A DNA stretch of 64,000 nt from Leptobrachium leishanense (taxonomy: Eukaryota > Chordata > Amphibia > Anura > Megophryidae). This document shows positions 11,243 through 22,074 of the stretch, one piece after another. The DNA lies in assembly GCA_009667805.1 (NCBI GenBank), contig CM019063.1, positions 83,789,877-83,853,876 of the forward strand. Reading direction: 5' to 3'. Position 1 is the first letter of the stretch, and each line of letters starts with the position of its first letter. The notes under the pieces were generated by a model that was not told the DNA's origin, did no database searches, and saw only the letters and a list, made by a program, of their open reading frames with translations. The translations under genes were made by a program, and so were the position numbers.

Positions 11243-11647
11243 GGCTAGGGTCAGACGAACGCATGTTTCACGTCGTCAAATGGATGTATTTTTTCACGGA
11301 ATACGCGATAGCGGTCATACGATGCGCATTTTCGTCCGTGATTTTGTACGGATCATCAATAAAACCCTTTTTGCGTCTGGACGTTATGTAGGCCGGACAT
11401 TAGCAGCATCTGACGTCTCCTAATCACGCACACACGCTGCTAGCGGACGCAGCGCACTCTGTACGTCAGTACTACCGGTATCACGTTCTCGAAAAAATGC
11501 GTTTGTTTGCCGCTTGCGTTGCTCAGCCGCACTTTCGTGCGGCCGTACTTCGTATATTGCCCGTCATTGGCTGTTATTTGCTGCTATTACGGCCGTGATA
11601 AAGTGCGGCTGCACGTGAGTTCGCACTGCGTTCATCTGACCCTAGCC
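11243..11647. mobile_element. Harbinger-type MITE (GGCTAGGGTCAGACGAACGC ends)
   Basis: Termini GGCTAGGGTCAGACGAACGC and its complement GCGTTCATCTGACCCTAGCC are almost perfect inverted repeats, flanked by TTA (left) and TAA (right), a degenerate 3-bp duplication. It has no coding capacity. It resembles the GGCCGGGGTC(A/T)GACGA family at 31133-31461 and 52557-52838. Confidence 0.75.
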
Positions 11648-11912
11648 TAAAATGTCAATCCTCTACAGCAGTGTTTCCCAAACCTGACCTCAGGACCCTT
11701 AGGCTGTATGTCCGCTGGATCCGTTTTCGTCCGAAGGCGCGATCATCCGATATCGCGTTCTTTCGTCCGACCGATCCGATTACACGCATGCGGTTCACCC
11801 ATCAACCATTGCGTCCGACTTCCGGCGGCGCGATACAACACTACCAGACACGAGGCACTTCAAGGCAGAGGGGAATTTATTGCGTCAACTAGGCACAACC
11901 ATCCGACAGAAG

Positions 11913-14900
11913 ATGGATGCTGAGAAATTGATCAGGTAAGTAAATGCATTTTATAATTCAAAAGTCCAAGTTTTGTGTAAGGGAGTAGGTGGGACTAGTC
12001 CTGTTTAAGTAGGGGATGATTTCTGATGACAGTATGACAGGTCAATCATTTTTTTATAAAAAAAATTAACCGTGTATTCATTTAATTAGCAGTAAAAATT
12101 ATTTTAATTTATTTCTCTGAACATCTTTTTTTATTTTGAATAAAATTTAGATTACCAAGGGCCTTATTACATTCGTTGCGTTAAAATGCTTGCGCAGCGC
12201 ATGAATTTTTGTGCCCTTCGTTAAACGTTTGCACGCGTATAAAATCAACACAGGTATTCTATTAAATACGTAAAGGGAATCCACAAGGTAGAGGAAGGGA
12301 GTATATTTAAAAGGAAACAAAGTAGCAAAACAAGAGGACATAGTCTTAGATTAGAGGGGCAAAGGTTTAAAAGTAACATCAGGAAGCATTATTTTACTGA
12401 GAGGGTGGTGGATACATGGAACAGCCTTCCAGTTGAAGTGGTAGAGGCCAAAACAGTGATTGAATTTAAGCAAGCATGGGATAGGCATAAGGCTATCCTA
12501 AACAAAAGATAAATCCAGGTAAAGTATCCATGTAATTGGGCAGACTAGATGGGCCGAAAGGTTCTTATCTGCCGACATTTTTCTATGTTTCTATTACAAT
12601 CCTCGCACATTTTTTCATCCGTAAAGAAATTACGTGTTTACGGACGCGCACAAACATGCGTGCAGCAATGAAATTTAGTGTGCGGACTGTTCTTCACACG
12701 ATTCAGCCAATCAGAATTAAGAACCACAATTATCTCACGTTACGTTTTTGTGCCTGTCAAAATCAATCTGAGTATATATACTGCAGCAATAAAAAATGCA
12801 CGCACACAACTTCTCAATTTTTTTGGTTTGGTATGAGTATAACTATACTTTGCTGCATTTTTTTTTTGTGCTGAGGTGTTTGGGTTCAGCCAGGACAGTG
12901 AGATTTGCCATTAACACCAGCTTTTAGGAGTTTCTAAAATGATGCGCTACAAACTGCGCATTGATTGTAATACCATCCGCGTACCAGCACACAAACGCAT
13001 TTGCGCTCACAATGTTAAGTATAGGACGCGCGCAGTACAGTAAGCTCGCGCAGGGCTCGTGCAGGTTTATCCGCGTTGACGAGTGGGCGCGTTTGTGGGC
13101 TGACTTTGTAATACGACGTTCAACGCAAAAGGGTTTTACCCCTCGCGTTTGTGCGCGAAGATCGTAATAGGGCCCCAAATGTTAGATCATTTCTGTTTTC
13201 CTTTGCCATTTCTTAAAGTACAAATTTTATTGTATCAACAGTATTGTGCATGAGCTACGCCCTTTGTGGGACATGCGCGATAAAAAGTATCATGCCCGTG
13301 ATGTCCAGAGGAATCTGTGGCAGCAGGTCGCAGATGAGATGGGTGCCAAAGGTAATTATAATAAAATAATTCATACATACATACATTTGAAAGCTCAGAA
13401 ATCAAAAATTTATTAACATAGGCAACCTAAACACACACACTACACACAACAATCTATCCCAAAAACAGTAAATATATATATATATATATCTATATCTCTA
13501 AATCTTGGTCCCGGCAACTACCTTTCTTGTCTCCAAAAGGGAAGAAATTAAAGAGCCACACACGTGAAGTTAAAAATTATATATATATATAACTCACACG
13601 CATCAGAAAACAACAACCCCCCCCAAAAAAGGGGTAAATAAGGGGTTCAGAGGTTGCAAAATAGGTTTTAAATTTGTCACGGGTGGTAATTGCTGTGGTT
13701 ACAGGCAGCTCTATTTTCACCGATAGATGTAAATCTCCTTCCTCTGAAAATTTTGGGTGTTGGCAAATTTGCCACTTGCTGTTCCCCCTCTTTTTCAATT
13801 ATAATATTGTGCAACAAGCAAATGGTTTTTACAATTTTGTCCACAAATGGTGGTTTTACTTCCATCGCCTTGTGCAAAATACGCCATTTGCTCGTCATAA
13901 TCCCAAAGGCACACTCCACCACTTGCCTTGCTCTGGATAGGCGTCCATTAAAATTGGTCTCAGAGGGGCTAAGTCTGGCTGCTGGGTACGGCTTCATTAG
14001 ATATTTCTTAAGTGGGTAAGCCTCGTCACCCAAAAGCACATGTGGGGCTAGAATGTCGGTGCCAGGTAGGGCGGTGTGTGTTTGCACGCCCAATGCTCCT
14101 TGCTCCAGCTTCTTGGACAAGTTGGAATTGCTGAATATTCCTCCATCACTTTCCTTCCCATATGCACCGACATCGATGGCAATAAACCGGTAATCTGGGC
14201 CAGCAACTGCTTGGAGTACTATTGGAAAAAATTGTTTGTAGTTGCGATACATACTGCCCGAATGTTTGGGATTTACGATGCGTATATGTTTACCATGGAT
14301 GCACCCCCACAGTTTGGAAAGTGCCACTTTTGCCAAAAGCCCTCAACAATGGGCCCCATCGCCTCGCTCTTTGGGAAGGACATGTGAAGCATATGAAGCT
14401 TGTCCCAGATAACTCGGCATGTCTCCTGGACGATCCGTCCCACCGTCACATCCGCTATTCTAAAAGAATAGCCAAGTGTTTTGAATGACGATCCTGTTGC
14501 CAAGTATCTGAAATAAGATACATAACATTAGTAAATACACATAATCAATCCACAAAATATGGTCATTTACATTCTCAATCAAACATTCTTTTTATTACAG
14601 TGGAAGAGGTGAAGAAGCGTTGGAGGAACCTCCGTGACGTTTTCTGGAGGGAGTATAAAAAAATTCTATCCAGCAAGTCGAGAGATGGAGCAAATCCAGA
14701 CGCCTCTACCAGTTGGGCATTTTACGATCAAATGCTCTTTATTGTTGGTACAGTGGAGCCGCGACAACTCGAGCGCAACGTATCACCAGTGCCCAGTGTC
14801 ACACCAAATGTGGAGGAGGAAAATTGTAGTGAGACTCAAGAAGAATTTCAAACCGAGGTTTCGCTCTCTTCTCTACCACATATCCAAGATTTCAGCGAAC

Positions 14901-15280
14901 CCAGAACCAGTAGCCAGCAGCCACGCCACACACGTCTATTGAAGAAACGTAGGATTGAGAAAGGTACCGAAGACAATCAGGTGCAAATAGAAAAGGAGAA
15001 AATGAAAATCCTGTCGGAAAGTGTGCAGATGAGGGGGAACAGCAATTTCCACTTTCTAGTCAGCATGGTTCCGCTCCTCGATAGGATTCCAATGGAACGT
15101 CAAAATTCGGTTCGCAGGAAATTGCTTAAACTCGTAAGCGATGAGGAAGAGGATTCACACTGTTCCAAGTCAACCCAAGCAACCCAGACTTACTCTACCC
15201 CGGAACCAATCCACCAAGTGCTGTTGCTCCACTTCAACCCACACCATTGGTATCAGAACCATTCTTTAACCCTGGCTTGA
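11913..15280 (+). CDS. Harbinger-encoded MADF-domain DNA-binding protein (three exons)
   Basis: Exons 11913-11935, 13242-13351 and 14601-15280 join in frame with standard splice sites (ATCAG|GTAAGT; CAACAG|TATTG; CAAAG|GTAATT; TTACAG|TGGAAG). The joined N-terminus is a MADF/Myb-like domain: IVHELRPLWDMRDKKYHARD in exon 2, then VEEVKKRWRNLRDVFWREYK at the start of exon 3. The C-terminal part has a basic LLKKRRIEK stretch and a BESS-like FLVSMVPLLDRIP..RRKLLKLV segment. In Harbinger elements this protein cooperates with the transposase for nuclear import and binding to the terminal repeats. A one-base indel near 15160 probably altered the tail: the next frame continues FQVNPSNPDLLYPG.. to a stop at 15331-15333. 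Confidence 0.8.
12159..13175. mobile_element. Harbinger-like MITE (GGGCCYTATTAC ends) in the MADF gene intron
   Basis: The ends GGGCCTTATTAC and GTAATAGGGCCC are inverted repeats flanked by CAA on both sides (12156-12158, 13176-13178). Its interior (about 12640-12925) shares a 270-bp region with the MITE at 62698-64000, including GATTCAGCCAATCAGAATTA and a TATA-like AGTATATATA. A CR1 fragment is inserted at about 12256-12593. Confidence 0.85.
12256..12593 (+). mobile_element. CR1 LINE, 3' end only
   Basis: It matches 27743-28080 of the long CR1 copy, from TTAAATACGTAAAGGGAATC to the tail TTTTTCTATGTTTCTAT. It encodes the last part of the reverse transcriptase (SIFKRKQSSKTRGHSLRL..) and the 3' UTR. 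It is 5'-truncated and nested inside a MITE. Confidence 0.92.
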
Positions 15281-15990
15281 GGGAGTTCTACCGCTCTTCT
15301 GATACAGCACCCTATGACACAAACACGTCGTAAAATTTTTTGAAAATAGCGTTTAGAATTCTTTATATGTTAACCAAATGTTTTATATTTTATCAAAAAA
15401 AGTTATGATCTAAATTTAAAAAAAAAATAAGTTACAGTTTGGTGCCCCCGAATAAATAATGTTTATATTACACTACTGTGGTGAGTGTCATTTTATTTTT
15501 CTGATATGTCTCATATTCACAAGTCATATACACACACATACACGGATCATTGTAGGCAATGGAGTTCAGTGTGTGTGTGTGTGTGTGTTTAATATATAAC
15601 ACACACCTCCATTACCTACATGATGTGTGTGTGCATATATTATATATATATATATATATTATATAAAAAAGGTTATAAAGTCACTTACCGAAGAGTGATG
15701 GTTAGTCGTTCCGCGGGGGGTATTGTCGCTCTGAAATTAGAAGACTTCTCTATAGATGGACCAACCGCTTCTAAAATGTAGTTGAAGGTCTCCGGAAGCA
15801 TCCGATAGTAATCGAAGAACTTTGCAGCGTCTTTATGGAGTTCTTCATGCAGATGGTGGAACTCCCCTAATCGGGTTCTTTTCTGCAATATTGGGTTCAC
15901 CCAACACCGACGTTTCCGCTACAGCCTGCGTTGTATCAGGTACGGATTTTCTACCAAGAAGAACAGCTCCGCCGCCTCAAGATAATCCAT
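13677..15990 (-). pseudogene. PIF/Harbinger transposase, two exons, disabled
   Basis: Exon 1 (15990 to 15689) starts MDYLEAAELFFLVENPYL and holds NPILQKRTRLGEFHHL and ..AERLTITLR. It splices (CG|GTAAGT to TTTCAG|ATACTT) to exon 2 (14507 to 13677), restoring TLRYLATGSSF as in HARBI1-like proteins. The DDE domain follows: GKHIRIVNPKHSGSMY, the second Asp in LLGDEAYPLKKYL and the Glu in RQVVECAFGIM. Three defects are visible: an in-frame TAG at about 15919-15921, a one-base deletion near 14300, and His in place of the first catalytic Asp (HGKH where DGKH is expected). No active protein is possible from this copy. Confidence 0.88.
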
Positions 15991-16639
15991 AGTGGGTCAG
16001 ACACACAAAGTGTACGCAGCAGTATGTCCGTCACACACACGAAGTGAGCAGTGTCGAAGAGCAGTACACTATATTGTCTCTGCAAAAACCAGAATGAACT
16101 GGTTTTTATTTACTCCACCTCATCTGGATCGTCCCTTAGTTGTCCGATAAATCGCTTCCAGTGGACGAGGGTAGTCGGAGCTTATCGTACGACCAACGTC
16201 GGATGAAATCGGATGAAACAGTCGGTCGTCCGACTACGGATCCAGTGGACGGCCAGCCTCATCCAGGCCAGATTTTGCAGATCACCTTGAGGAAATACAG
16301 ACTGAATCCTGCAATCACTGAGCAGCAAACCATATCACCTGTGCTGTGCTTCAAATATCTGGCAAACCTGGTGTGTCAGAGGGTCCTGAGGACAGGTTTG
16401 GGAAACACTGCACTACAACAACTACACTGTCCATTTGGGTCAAAATAACATTTCCTAAATAAAAAAAATGATCTATACAAGTCACCATAGGGAACCACTC
16501 ACGGTCTTATTAAAAAAACAAACAAACACGTTTCAGCTCCTCAGAACCTTTGTCAAGGTTTTTAATATAATATAATATTAAAAAAAATATATATATATAT
16601 ATATAAGACCCTGAGTGCTTCCTCCCTATGGTGACTTGT

Positions 16640-17840
16640 ATCTATCTATTTTGGAATATGCGCCGGAGTACCAAGATCGGCGTTTGATTGAAAGACCAAA
16701 AGGGTGGACGCCGAGGAGAGCAGCCGTCATTCAGCCGAGCTCCAGGCCGCTCATGGGGAAGAAATCCCTGAAGTTGAGCACGACGGGGGAGCACAGCTTC
16801 CCGGACATCAGGGTCTCGCTGGGAGTAGGCGGCGGGGCATGTGGCCGTCGCGCCAGAACTCCGACTCCGCTCTGGCTCTTCTGAGGGATCCGTTCGGCCC
16901 CCGTCTCTGGAGACACACGTGAGGGAAGCACTTCACCATGCCCAGCTGCTCACCGTAACTGATCTGCAGAAGGTGATGGACGACTTCAGAGGCCTCTGGT
17001 GCAACGACCTACGGGAACTGCGCTCGGCTGTGGAATCCCTGCAGACCCAAATCACCGGCGTGGAGGCTCGATTTCAGGCGATGGCAGCGGGGTTGGCTGC
17101 TACAGATACCAGAGTTGCTGATTTGCAGATGCAGGTTGCTCGTCTTGGCTCTGTGGTGCTGACCCTGGAGTCCCGACATTGCCGCAAGAACATCCACTTG
17201 CGTGGGATACCGGAGTCTGTTGATGCGGGGCACCTCTTAGCTCCTTTCTCCTGCCGTTCACCCGCCGGATTGTGTCCGGTTTCAGCCATGCGTGTTCGGA
17301 AGGCGGCCACTGCACCTGTTGAGGCCCCCCGAGATGTCATACTGGTCGGTCAGGGATGTAGACCTCCGTGTCCAGTCCGTGCTGCGGCCAGCCCTGCTTA
17401 TCAGGTCACTTACGCCTCGGCCTGCATTACCCTCTACCGGGATCTGCCATTTCTGGCACTAGCAGCTCGAAGAGGTTTCCGGCACGTCACCTTGATACTC
17501 CGGGATCCGTTACCGCGGGGGGACCTCGGGTTCCCTAATTGTGATCCACGAGGGCAAGAACTACACGGCGGTGGCATTGGAAGGCGGGGGCAGTTCTATC
17601 TACACTGGGACTCGCAGCGTCTCCACGGGCACCATCCGGTCTACTGCAGGACCCTGGCTGAACAACTCGCTATCCTATCTTTATCTCCTGCCCAGCGCTC
17701 CCCTTGGACGCTCCCCGGCTGGGGATGTTTTTGACTCTTTTTTGCACCCCCTCCGTGAAATTCTGAGACACTTTATGAGGACATATATCCCCTCCCCGTT
17801 TTTTTTTTCTCCCTTACACACGCTCTGAATTGTACTCGGG
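16640..17840 (+). pseudogene. L1-type LINE ORF1 remnant
   Basis: The frame at 16841-17734 has a long coiled-coil-like stretch (LRELRSAVESLQTQITGVEA..) followed by RKNIHLRGIPESVDAG, the start of the L1 ORF1 RNA-binding domain, and then APRDVILV. Downstream, LALAARRGFRHVTLILRD resembles the tail of that domain but is scrambled, so frameshifts are likely. No ORF2 follows; the copy is truncated on both sides. Confidence 0.65.
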
Positions 17841-18546
17841 TCCCCCTTCTCCCTCCCTTTAATTTTTGGCGTTTTGGGTTTGAATCGGGGTGTGCCATTG
17901 TGATGGCCACAATGGCTCTGTCCGCCATACCTGGCCTTCGAGTGCCCGGGCCTTGTGACCTGCACACTCCCATGGCCTCTGTTTGTCCTATGGACTCTTG
18001 GGAGTGAGCCAGGAAGGTCACATATGGGGCCTTTGCCACTCCAACTACTGGTTTATTTTTGGTTTTGGGTCCTGGAGTACTTTTTCGTGTGTGCCCCTGT
18101 TTTTTTTATTAATATATCCCCTCACTCCCAATCCCTTTTCTTCCTCCTTTGTGGACTACAGATATTTCTGTATTCTGTGCATTTGTTTCTGTATATTTGT
18201 GACTTTGTGTCGGTCCTGTGCAGTCGTTTGGCCGTTTATTGGCCTGTTATACTGTTGAGGCGATTTCAAAATATATATATATTTTTTTTGTATTCAAGAA
18301 TGAAAGAAAGCCCAAAAGGAATGGGTGCTTTTCTGCCACGGTTTTGTGTATATATAAAATTCACTGTTAATTAAATTTCTGCAAGTCAGATAAAAGGCAC
18401 ATAACAACCAATCTATTTTAACGAGGTTTTCGATTTCAAGGTCCTCGCTTTCTAGTTTGTGGTCATAAAATCCCTTCTCCTTGTTCTCCATATTACTAAT
18501 CAGATAGAAGCATTTTAGGTCATCTTTGCGAGATGAAATTACTCCC
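17841..18546. other. No recognised gene
   Basis: T-rich sequence with microsatellite-like runs near 18270. A minus-strand open frame at 18294-18590 (..RKDDLKCFYLISNMENKEK..) has no recognisable domain and its end runs into the neighbouring TTAA element. I leave it unassigned. Confidence 0.4.
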
Positions 18547-18550
18547 TTAA

Positions 18551-19312
18551 CCCCTTCCCTACGCTGATGTACCATGTACGTCACGCCCACGGGTCTCCCT
18601 TAGACCCGCGGATGTACATGGTATGTCAGCGTGCTCCTAATCTCCCTCCCGCCCGATACTTGCCTCCCTCGCTGGCTTCCGTGGCGTTCTGGCAGGATGG
18701 AAGCCACGCCATTTCTGGTGGGCCGGCAGGCGCAATGACATCATCAGCAGGCGCCCGCTGTAAAATTCAGTAAGGGGAGGGGGTGGCTCCTTTGGAGCCA
18801 TCTATCTTCCCAACCATTTAACATACAAAAAACTAAATTGCACTGCTGGAAAGGGGAGAGTATAACATTAACCCTTTCGCTGCCAGATTGGCGCCGAATC
18901 GCGATTTAAACCTGGAGGTGGCTGACATCTTGGATGTGAGCCAAGCCTCCGGGTCACCCCCATACCCACTGACATCCTCACCATATGTGTGAGGACGTCA
19001 AGGGGCCAGTTAACCCCCTAGCTGCCAAGTGGAGATAATGGGATTCAAAGGATCCCCCTATCTCCCGATTCGTGGCAGCTAGGATCATGTTTGACATCAT
19101 TGGAAAGGCCTGATCATGGCCTTTCCAATGATACCAAATATGAGCAGGATTGATGTAAAAACAAGATAATAATATATATATATATATATTTTTTTAAATT
19201 GTCTGGGGGGGTTTAATTAAATAGGACCTAGACTGGCATCTAAAAATTCTGACCATAAAACGGCCATAATGAGCTCAGTGCACATTGGTAAACTGGCTGA
19301 GCAGTGAAGGGG
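18551..19312. mobile_element. TTAA-flanked inverted-repeat element (piggyBac-like ends)
   Basis: Ends CCCCTTCCCTACGCTG and CTGAGCAGTGAAGGGG are flanked by TTAA (18547-18550 and 19313-19316). Inner TTAACCCTTTCGCTGCC (18868) and TTAACCCCCTAGCTGCC (19011) suggest a second, related element nested inside. It has no coding capacity. Confidence 0.65.
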
Positions 19313-19579
19313 TTAAAAAGCAAAAACATGTAAAAATTGGGTATTTCTATTCTTGGGACAAAATTTTGAAACTATTTAGCCAGGGTCTTTTGGGGATTAA
19401 ATTAGGAAAAAGTGTGTTATTAAAAAAAAAGAAACATGGTGAAAAATTTTAATAGTAAATTATACGTTATGATGGAAATAATGGTATCTTTAGAAAGTCT
19501 ATTTAATGGTGGGAAAAACAGTATATAATAGGTGTGGGTTGCATAAATGAGTAAGAGGAAAATTTGACCTAAACACTAA

Positions 19580-19702
19580 GGGCCATATTACATACTTGGT
19601 GCTAATTTAACCAGAGCTGTTGTAAACTTCCCAGAGCCATTATAGCCCTGTTAAGTTAACAACAGCTCTGGTTAGGTTAGCACCAAGTATGTAATATGGC
19701 CC
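19580..19702. mobile_element. Fold-back Harbinger-type MITE, 123 bp
   Basis: It is a nearly perfect palindrome from GGGCCATATTACATACTTGG to CCAAGTATGTAATATGGCCC, flanked by TAA on both sides (19577-19579 and 19703-19705). The end matches the GGGCCNTATTAC family seen at 12159, 56427 and 62698. Confidence 0.88.
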
Positions 19703-19705
19703 TAA

Positions 19706-20510
19706 CAGCGCAGAAATGTAAAAACAGCAGCGGGCACTAAAGGACGGATTTTTGTAAAACCACCCGGTCACTAAGGGGTTAGAATAAGTAATGCCGATAA
19801 GTAAAATCATTTTAAGTGACAATGGAAAAAAAATAAAAATTCTATTTTCAGAACGTAGACGGAAAAAATCCAGCTTTCCTCTGACATGTGGTCTCTTTGA
19901 AGGTCTATTGAATCTAAACACTTCTTGAAAACAATGCAAGTGGTGACAGTCAAAAGAAACAATGTTCCTATACTATTAATATGAATCAAAATAGCATAAT
20001 TATTCAACAATAGTTATCTTGGCTTTATTATCCGTGTTATGCTTTGGATCTTAATAAGGCATCGCTCCTGGACCGCACTCCTCGCTTCCGTTTATCTCTC
20101 CAGCCCACATCTGCCTCTTTTCTCTAATACTAATAAGCTCAGTGTGAACGCGTGTGAAAGACTCGGAGAAATATCATGGAGAGGATGACCTTTTAGCCTT
20201 CATCCTTTTTTTTTTTTCTCTAAGTCTATTGAACTAAGAAAATATATAATGAAATAAAAAGGGCAGAACATGTTATAATAGAATTAACGACAGACATTTG
20301 CACTGCATAACGTACAAGGAAGCACAATGCAATGCTCATAAAAGGTATGCTGACACTGCAGGAAAATGTATGCTACTATAATACGTATGTATAATATAGA
20401 CCATGTACCATGTATGAAGATTCCGAACCCCACGACTCTGGAGAAGAAAAAAAAGCAAAAGGAAGAAAAAGATCTAGCACTCCAAGGTCTTAGTGATTTT
20501 ATATTTTGAA
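19706..20510. other. No gene found
   Basis: AT-rich intronic sequence. Nothing recognised on either strand. Confidence 0.5.
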
Positions 20511-20518
20511 GACATTAG

Positions 20519-21405
20519 TAGGGCTGAAACAACCAATCGATTAATCGACAACTAATCGATGATTAAAATAGTTGTCAACGATTCCCATTATCGATTAATC
20601 GGTGCCGATTTATCGTCCTGTGTACAGCACACACTGTTTAGAGTCAGACTGAGTTAAACGTGAATAACCTCAGCTTCGGAGCTGATTGGAGAAGACGCCG
20701 CTGCTTTACTAGGTGTGATTTAGTTCTAGGGTTATGTCAGACACAACCAGTTTGTTTTTATACCGTTTACAACAATAGTAAAACTAGAACACAAACAATA
20801 CTGGCACTGGGAGAAGGATCTGTATGCCTGTGTTTTATCCTTACTTGATGCTGGAGTCCTGTGTCACCACCACACCCTCCCTGCCACACCCTCTTTGGTC
20901 TGGTCCTTTCCCCAAACTCACTCCCACACTCAGATCCCGTCTTTTGTCCATACCCACTCCCTCTCACACACAGGTCAAGTCACTTGAGCAAAGTCACTCC
21001 CTTCCACCTCTAGTCCCTCCTCCCACTCAGTTTGTGAAACGAAATTATTTAAAAGGGAAACTCTGTGCACCCTGACCACTTTAGCTTATTAACCCCCGAT
21101 TTCATGCTGACATCATCATCTATGACCAAGTGTTTGTAGCGGTGTTCATTTGTGAAAGCAAACCTGGGCTTAAGCTGCGCATGCAGCATCAACCCATCCC
21201 TCTGACCAAGCACTCATATACCCGGTGTGAAAAGTACATACACTACGCAAATTGCTTATGGAAAAAGGGGGAGGGGTTGTGTTTATTTTTTTACATAAAA
21301 TTCCTTTGAAGTAAACATATTTTTTTCCATTTTTTTATCCGATGAATCGAAATAATAAATTGGTCAACTAATCGATTAGGAGAATAATCGTTAGTTGCAG
21401 CCCTA
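20519..21405. mobile_element. hAT-type MITE (TAGGGCTG..CAGCCCTA)
   Basis: Ends TAGGGCTGAAACAACC and TTAGTTGCAGCCCTA are inverted repeats; GACATTAG flanks both sides (20511-20518 and 21406-21413). The subterminal part is rich in ATCGATTAATCG-type palindromes. It has no coding capacity. The right duplicated octamer overlaps the first three bases of another hAT element at 21411. Confidence 0.9.
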
Positions 21406-21410
21406 GACAT

Positions 21411-21875
21411 TAGGGTTGCGCCGATACCACTTTTTTTAAGACCGAGTACAAGTACCGATACTTTTTTCCCCAGGTACTCACCGATACCAACACTTTTATT
21501 TAAAGTCATGTGACCGCTTTCCATTAAATAATTTAGGATTTTGCCGAAAACCTGTCCAGTTTATGTTAATATTGAAATTTATGGTCAGACACATTTACTT
21601 ACTGCACAAGCTGCGCAACCCCTGACCACACACACAGAAACCAGACCTCACCTCAGACACATGTATACTCCACACAGACCTCACTGCTAGCGGAATGCAT
21701 TAAGAGAATTCCACTAGCATTCCCCTCCGGCTGTCTGCGTGGTCCAAGCTACGGCTGGCTGCGTCACATGGCCCTCCGAGCGGTCGTCGGGCTGTGACGC
21801 AGCCTCCAGCCGTGATCTCGCGGGGAATGTTAGCGGAATGCTGTTAATGCATTCCGCTAGCACCCCCAGCCCCCT
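21411..21875. mobile_element. hAT-type MITE (TAGGGTTGCACCGATACC family), 3'-truncated
   Basis: It begins TAGGGTTGCGCCGATACC and continues with AAGTACCGATAC.. and GGTCATGTGACCGCTTTCC, as in the copies at 44129 and the reversed end of 32854-33768. The other terminus is missing. It was split from its own target flank by the hAT insertion at 20519-21405. Confidence 0.75.
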
Positions 21876-22074
21876 CGAATATTTTTCGATTGGTCTTAGA
21901 GAGGGTGTAGTTGGCACACTCCCTGCATACCGACTTCACTGGGAAAACCCAGCTGGGAAAACTCAAATATCCCGATTGCTCGTGATTTCGGGTGGGGCGG
22001 AGGAAACTCCTCCACTTCACCCAGCATTTACTCCAGATCAGGGGCTAGGAGGAGAAAGGTAGAGTGTGTGTGTG

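Larger units (their letters stand above)
11702..16258. mobile_element. PIF/Harbinger DNA transposon with two genes
   Basis: The terminal inverted repeats share GTCC(G/A)CTGGATCCGT (11711-11725 and complement of about 16237-16252). The 3-bp duplication is TTA (11699-11701) and TCA (16259-16261), and the paralogous unoccupied site reads CCCTCAACC, so the target was TCA. It encodes a DDE transposase on the minus strand and a MADF-domain protein on the plus strand, the typical two-gene layout of Harbinger elements. The transposase is dead (stop, frameshift, lost catalytic Asp). Intron 1 of the MADF gene carries a further MITE at 12159-13175. Confidence 0.9.
11669..16413. mobile_element. hAT-type MITE (CAGTGTTTCCCAAACCTG ends) split by a Harbinger element
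   Basis: The left end CAGTGTTTCCCAAACCTGAC (11669) and right end ACAGGTTTGGGAAACACTG (to 16413) are inverted repeats. Flanking octamers CTCTACAG and CACTACAA match at six of eight positions. Without the insert the MITE would be about 190 bp. A paralogous stretch at 7028-7134 shows the uninterrupted sequence. Confidence 0.75.

Noticed and set aside
14076..14488. Plus-strand open frames across the Harbinger transposase
   Set aside because: They are antisense shadows of the minus-strand transposase.
18294..18590. Minus-strand open frame of 98 codons with a charged segment
   Set aside because: No recognisable domain, not in DHFR, and it extends into a TTAA element.
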